Source: Aliivibrio sp. 1S175
Lineage (GTDB): Bacteria; Pseudomonadota; Gammaproteobacteria; Enterobacterales; Vibrionaceae
Direction of reading: 5' to 3'
Length of the DNA: 64,000 nt
NCBI RefSeq assembly: GCF_001690985.1
Contig: NZ_MAJS01000046.1
Location: 62,001-126,000 of the forward strand
Numbering within the stretch: position 1 is the stretch's first letter; each line of letters opens with the position of its first letter. The translations under genes were made by a program, and so were the position numbers. The notes under the pieces were generated by a model. It made no database searches. It saw only the letters and a list, made by a program, of their open reading frames with translations, and had not been told where the DNA came from. Of the stretch, positions 61,350-64,000 are shown one piece after another.

Positions 61350-62078
61350 ATGAAACCATTAAGCATTGTCGTTATCACATTAAATGAAGAAAAAAGAATC
61401 GGCCGTTTATTAGAAGGGCTAAGTAAACAAACACATCAAGATTTTGAAGTTATTGTTATCGACTCAAATAGTGAGGATGCAACGTGTGAGGTTGCACAAG
61501 CATATCAAGCTTCTATTCCTGAATTAACGGTTCATAAAATGGAAAAACGCGGAGTGAGCCTAGGACGAAACACAGGCGCTTCTCTTGCTAAACATGAACG
61601 TTTACTTTTTTTGGATGCCGATGTGTGTTTGAAACCTGATTTTCTAGCTACGGCAATGACTCAATTGAGTGCTAAAAAACTAGAAGTCGCTGGTGTGTAT
61701 ATGGGGTCTAAAGGGTTGCCAGTGGCTCATAGACTTGGCTATGGTATGTTTAATATTGGATTGTTCCTTACTCAATATACTTTCCCTACAGCTGTCGGTG
61801 CTTGTATTTTTTCAACGAAGCGTGCTCATGAAGAACTGCAAGGATTTGATGAACATATTACGCTTTGTGAAGATTGTGATTATGTAAAACGAGCTAGCCA
61901 AACGTGGCGTTTCCGTTTTCTACCAATAACATTTGAATTTGATCCACGTCGTTTAGATCAAGATGGATTATTTAAAATGGGCGCTACGTATTTAAAAGCG
62001 AATATACGTCGATTTTTCTTTGGTGAGATGCGAAATAACGAAATGGAATACAAGTTTGGGCATTATTCTGAACAATAA
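61350..62078 (+). CDS. Family 2 glycosyltransferase
   Basis: The 242-residue enzyme has a GT-A fold: VVITLNEEKRIGRLLEGLSKQ, VIVIDSNSEDAT, RNTGASLAKHERLLFLDADV (DxD-like) and GFDEHITLCEDCDYVKRAS. It lacks membrane spans, so it acts in the cytosol or at the inner face. The next gene, 24 bases on, is a membrane protein, and the two may work together in envelope glycan assembly. Acceptor unknown. Confidence 0.88.
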   Translation: MKPLSIVVITLNEEKRIGRLLEGLSKQTHQDFEVIVIDSNSEDATCEVAQAYQASIPELTVHKMEKRGVSLGRNTGASLAKHERLLFLDADVCLKPDFLATAMTQLSAKKLEVAGVYMGSKGLPVAHRLGYGMFNIGLFLTQYTFPTAVGACIFSTKRAHEELQGFDEHITLCEDCDYVKRASQTWRFRFLPITFEFDPRRLDQDGLFKMGATYLKANIRRFFFGEMRNNEMEYKFGHYSEQ

Positions 62079-62102
62079 TAATTAGAATAACGAGAATTGG
62101 CT

Positions 62103-63092
62103 ATGTACGCTTCGATGACATTATTTATAGGCGCATTATTAGATGCGCTTATTGGACCTAATTTATTTGTACCGGGAGAGCCATTTTTAATTGCAGCTGG
62201 CTATCAACTTCATCAGGGTCTTTGGTATGGAGTCATTGCGGTATTATGTGGTGGTTTAATTGGAGACCAATTAAGTTACTTGATAGGGTATCATTATGGA
62301 CGAAAAGCACAGAAGAAACTAATTCAATGGCAGCCTAAAATTCGTCGTCCCATTGCTCGTTGTCGATTGTTATTAAAAAGAAAAGGGAACTTCGTCCTTG
62401 TTTTTTCGCGCCTATTAGGACCTGTTGCTTGGATTGTCCCTTTTATCGCAGGGGTTAATCACATCGAATGGCGTCGTTTCTCTTTATTTGCAACGGTTGG
62501 ATTACTTTTAGGTGTTGGCCAATTTGTACTTTGGGGATATTTGTTATCATATGGTTTAGAGGCTTTTCCTTGGTTTAATAACGTTAAGATTTTTGTAATA
62601 GAGCATAAGCAATTTATTATTACCTTATTCACAGTTATTATTATTTTAGCCATTGCATACAAATGCCAATGGAAAAATAGTCGTCAAAAATTAGTGATGA
62701 TGATCCTTAGCGCTGTTATTTATCTTAATTACAGCCACTTCTTTTGGGTCGCTGATGATGTTACCGAAAACCCAATTGCGGCCCCTTTGTATTTCGATGA
62801 GCAGCAAGCATCATTTAAAGTATTTCCTGGTGTGTCATCTATTTTTGATGCTCAAGCCATTAATATCGCACTGATTGGTTATCATCCTAAAAGTGTAATG
62901 ACTCAATTAGGTTGGATAGAAAACAAAACATTTTCTCGAGATGATATTGAATTTTTAGATTACCTTGCGTTATTAAAGAATAAAACACCACCAGTCTCGG
63001 ATTTGTTTTGGAATGGGCGAATACAGACATGGCATTTCAATTTTATTAATGGCAAAGAACTAGGGCTATTCATTTGCCCTAGTTCTTTATGA
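62103..63092 (+). CDS. DedA/SNARE-associated membrane protein with LssY-like C-terminus
   Basis: ATG at 62103 is used (a TTG at 62097 is in frame), giving 329 residues. The DedA part (about 1-190) has LFVPGEPFLIAAGYQ, GDQLSYLIGYHYGR and FSRLLGPVAWIVPFIAGV, typical of DedA flippase-like proteins. A C-terminal part (about 225-329) resembles the LssY_C domain (VTQLGWIENKTFSRDDIEFLDYL, PPVSDLFWNGRIQTWHFNF) but seems shorter than usual. It sits in the same direction as the glycosyltransferase. Lipid-linked glycan or phospholipid transport is inferred. Confidence 0.75.
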   Translation: MYASMTLFIGALLDALIGPNLFVPGEPFLIAAGYQLHQGLWYGVIAVLCGGLIGDQLSYLIGYHYGRKAQKKLIQWQPKIRRPIARCRLLLKRKGNFVLVFSRLLGPVAWIVPFIAGVNHIEWRRFSLFATVGLLLGVGQFVLWGYLLSYGLEAFPWFNNVKIFVIEHKQFIITLFTVIIILAIAYKCQWKNSRQKLVMMILSAVIYLNYSHFFWVADDVTENPIAAPLYFDEQQASFKVFPGVSSIFDAQAINIALIGYHPKSVMTQLGWIENKTFSRDDIEFLDYLALLKNKTPPVSDLFWNGRIQTWHFNFINGKELGLFICPSSL

Positions 63093-63104
63093 GAAGTAGA
63101 AAAA

Positions 63105-64000
63105 CTAATTTTGTACTAGAGGGAAGGTCAGTGTTGCTTTTAAACCACCCATTGGGCTTTTATCTAATGCTAATGAACCTCGATAACTGTGTGCCATTTC
63201 ATTAACTATGTGTAAGCCAAGCCCTGTTCCTGGTGTCGATTCATCTAAACGAAAACCCCGCTTTAAAACATGCTCGAATTTTTCTATTGGAATTCCGCAG
63301 CCATCATCTTCAATAATAATACTTATTTGGTTGTTAACCGGTATAGAGGCATGAACACGGATCATCGAATGTGCCCATTTGTAGCTATTTTCAAGTAAGT
63401 TACCTAACATTTCATCGAGATCGGTTTTATCGACCGTTATTTTTGAATCGGTATCAAGCTCATTAATTAATAAAATCTCACGCTCTGCATAGACTTTATC
63501 GAATGCCATTGATATTGCATCGATTCGTTCCGAAGGGGACGTAGCAACAGAAAGAATGTTCATTGCTCCAGCCATTCGAGCGCGACCAAGATGATAATCA
63601 ATGTGTTCTTGCAATTGATCTATTGGAATTGAAAGGCGGGCTTTTTCTTCTTCTGTTAAATAAGACAACTCGTTCTTTAATACCGATAAAGGCGTTTTGA
63701 GGGAATGAGATAAATTGCCAGCATGATGACGGGCACGCTCTAGTAACTCTTGGTAATGAAATAATAGCGCGTTGAGATCAGAAACCAGCGGTGCGATTTC
63801 TTGAGGATAATGTTGGCTTAATGCCTGTTGCTCACCTTTACGCAACATGACTAACTCAGATTGCATTTTAGCTAAAGGACGAAGTGACCAACTGACTTGA
63901 ATACCGATAAGAAATAATACCCCGCTGAACAATAAGCCAAGAATGACCCAGAGTTGGCCCGTAAGTTGATGTAAGGTTTTTTCTAGTGGGTCTTCATCAA
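63105..64000 (-). CDS. PhoQ-like sensor histidine kinase, N-terminus outside window
   Basis: The frame is open through the right edge; the in-window part starts DEDPLEKTLHQLTGQLWV, a membrane span (ILGLLFSGVLFLIGIQVSW), a HAMP region (LRPLAKMQSELVMLRKGEQ), the histidine box HAGNLSHSLKTPLSVLKNELSYL and ATPase motifs (LGNLLENSYKWA N-box, EDDGCGIP, GTGLGLHIVNEMAHSYRGSLAL). The form is that of PhoQ-type kinases, which sense divalent cations or antimicrobial peptides. The response regulator would lie outside the window or upstream. Confidence 0.85.
   Translation of the reverse strand, partial: DEDPLEKTLHQLTGQLWVILGLLFSGVLFLIGIQVSWSLRPLAKMQSELVMLRKGEQQALSQHYPQEIAPLVSDLNALLFHYQELLERARHHAGNLSHSLKTPLSVLKNELSYLTEEEKARLSIPIDQLQEHIDYHLGRARMAGAMNILSVATSPSERIDAISMAFDKVYAEREILLINELDTDSKITVDKTDLDEMLGNLLENSYKWAHSMIRVHASIPVNNQISIIIEDDGCGIPIEKFEHVLKRGFRLDESTPGTGLGLHIVNEMAHSYRGSLALDKSPMGGLKATLTFPLVQN

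Overview
The window looks like a chromosomal segment from a low-GC member of the Vibrionaceae, most like Aliivibrio. This is judged from gene content: NorM next to riboflavin synthase, an NqrM-type protein, PBPRA1643-type SEC-C protein, NagK, TapT, RsuA and an AT-rich background. No rRNA, tRNA, CRISPR array, complete insertion sequence or prophage was seen. Both ends cut through genes: an ExeM/Xds-type secreted nuclease on the left and a PhoQ-like sensor kinase on the right.

Region 1 (1-8.9 kb): secreted nuclease, periplasmic Lig E-type DNA ligase, then a pentose locus on the minus strand (permease, DUF4432 epimerase-like protein, rbsD, rbsK, rbsR). The locus has no RbsACB transporter; a DeoP/FucP-like permease takes its place. 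LacI-type operators lie in front of both the permease and rbsD. A decayed toxin-antitoxin pair and a CatB-type acetyltransferase follow. Region 2 (8.9-18.2 kb): housekeeping and small genes (DEAD-box helicase, YccF), a scar of at least five broken gene fragments (13.28-14.72 kb), an operon for DUF134 / NifX-like / NqrM-like proteins with a large inverted-repeat operator, a NifW-like protein and a zinc-finger protein.

Region 3 (18.2-41.4 kb) is the most unusual part. It holds a divergent 5'-nucleotidase, three paralogous Cys-type arylsulfatases, an AraC regulator, an eight-haem cytochrome fused to HEAT/TPR repeats, a complete MoxR-DUF58-DUF4381-VWA-VWA/TPR-BatD operon, a LysR regulator, a secreted PafA-like phosphatase, a lipoprotein with the formylglycine-generating-enzyme fold but no catalytic cysteines, an anaerobic sulfatase maturase, and a haem-less paralogue of the cytochrome's C-terminal half. 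The layout suggests an extracytoplasmic sulfate-ester/phosphate-ester degradation system that is matured without oxygen and has its own redox and chaperone-like components.

Region 4 (41.5-52.2 kb) is mostly housekeeping: norM, ribE, fructosamine kinase, nlpC, an AbgT transporter, rsuA, a fatty acid hydroxylase, tapT and nagK. Region 5 (52.3-60.6 kb) is a tungstate/molybdenum-cofactor unit: tupABC, mobA and a mobB-moeA fusion. It is divergent from an NtrC-type response regulator and sensor kinase. The shared intergenic region has a well-spaced sigma-54 promoter facing tupA and four copies of a CATTTTG-centred motif, so the two-component system probably controls tungstate uptake directly. Region 6 (60.9-64 kb) has a small unknown protein, a family 2 glycosyltransferase, a DedA/LssY-like membrane protein and the sensor kinase fragment.
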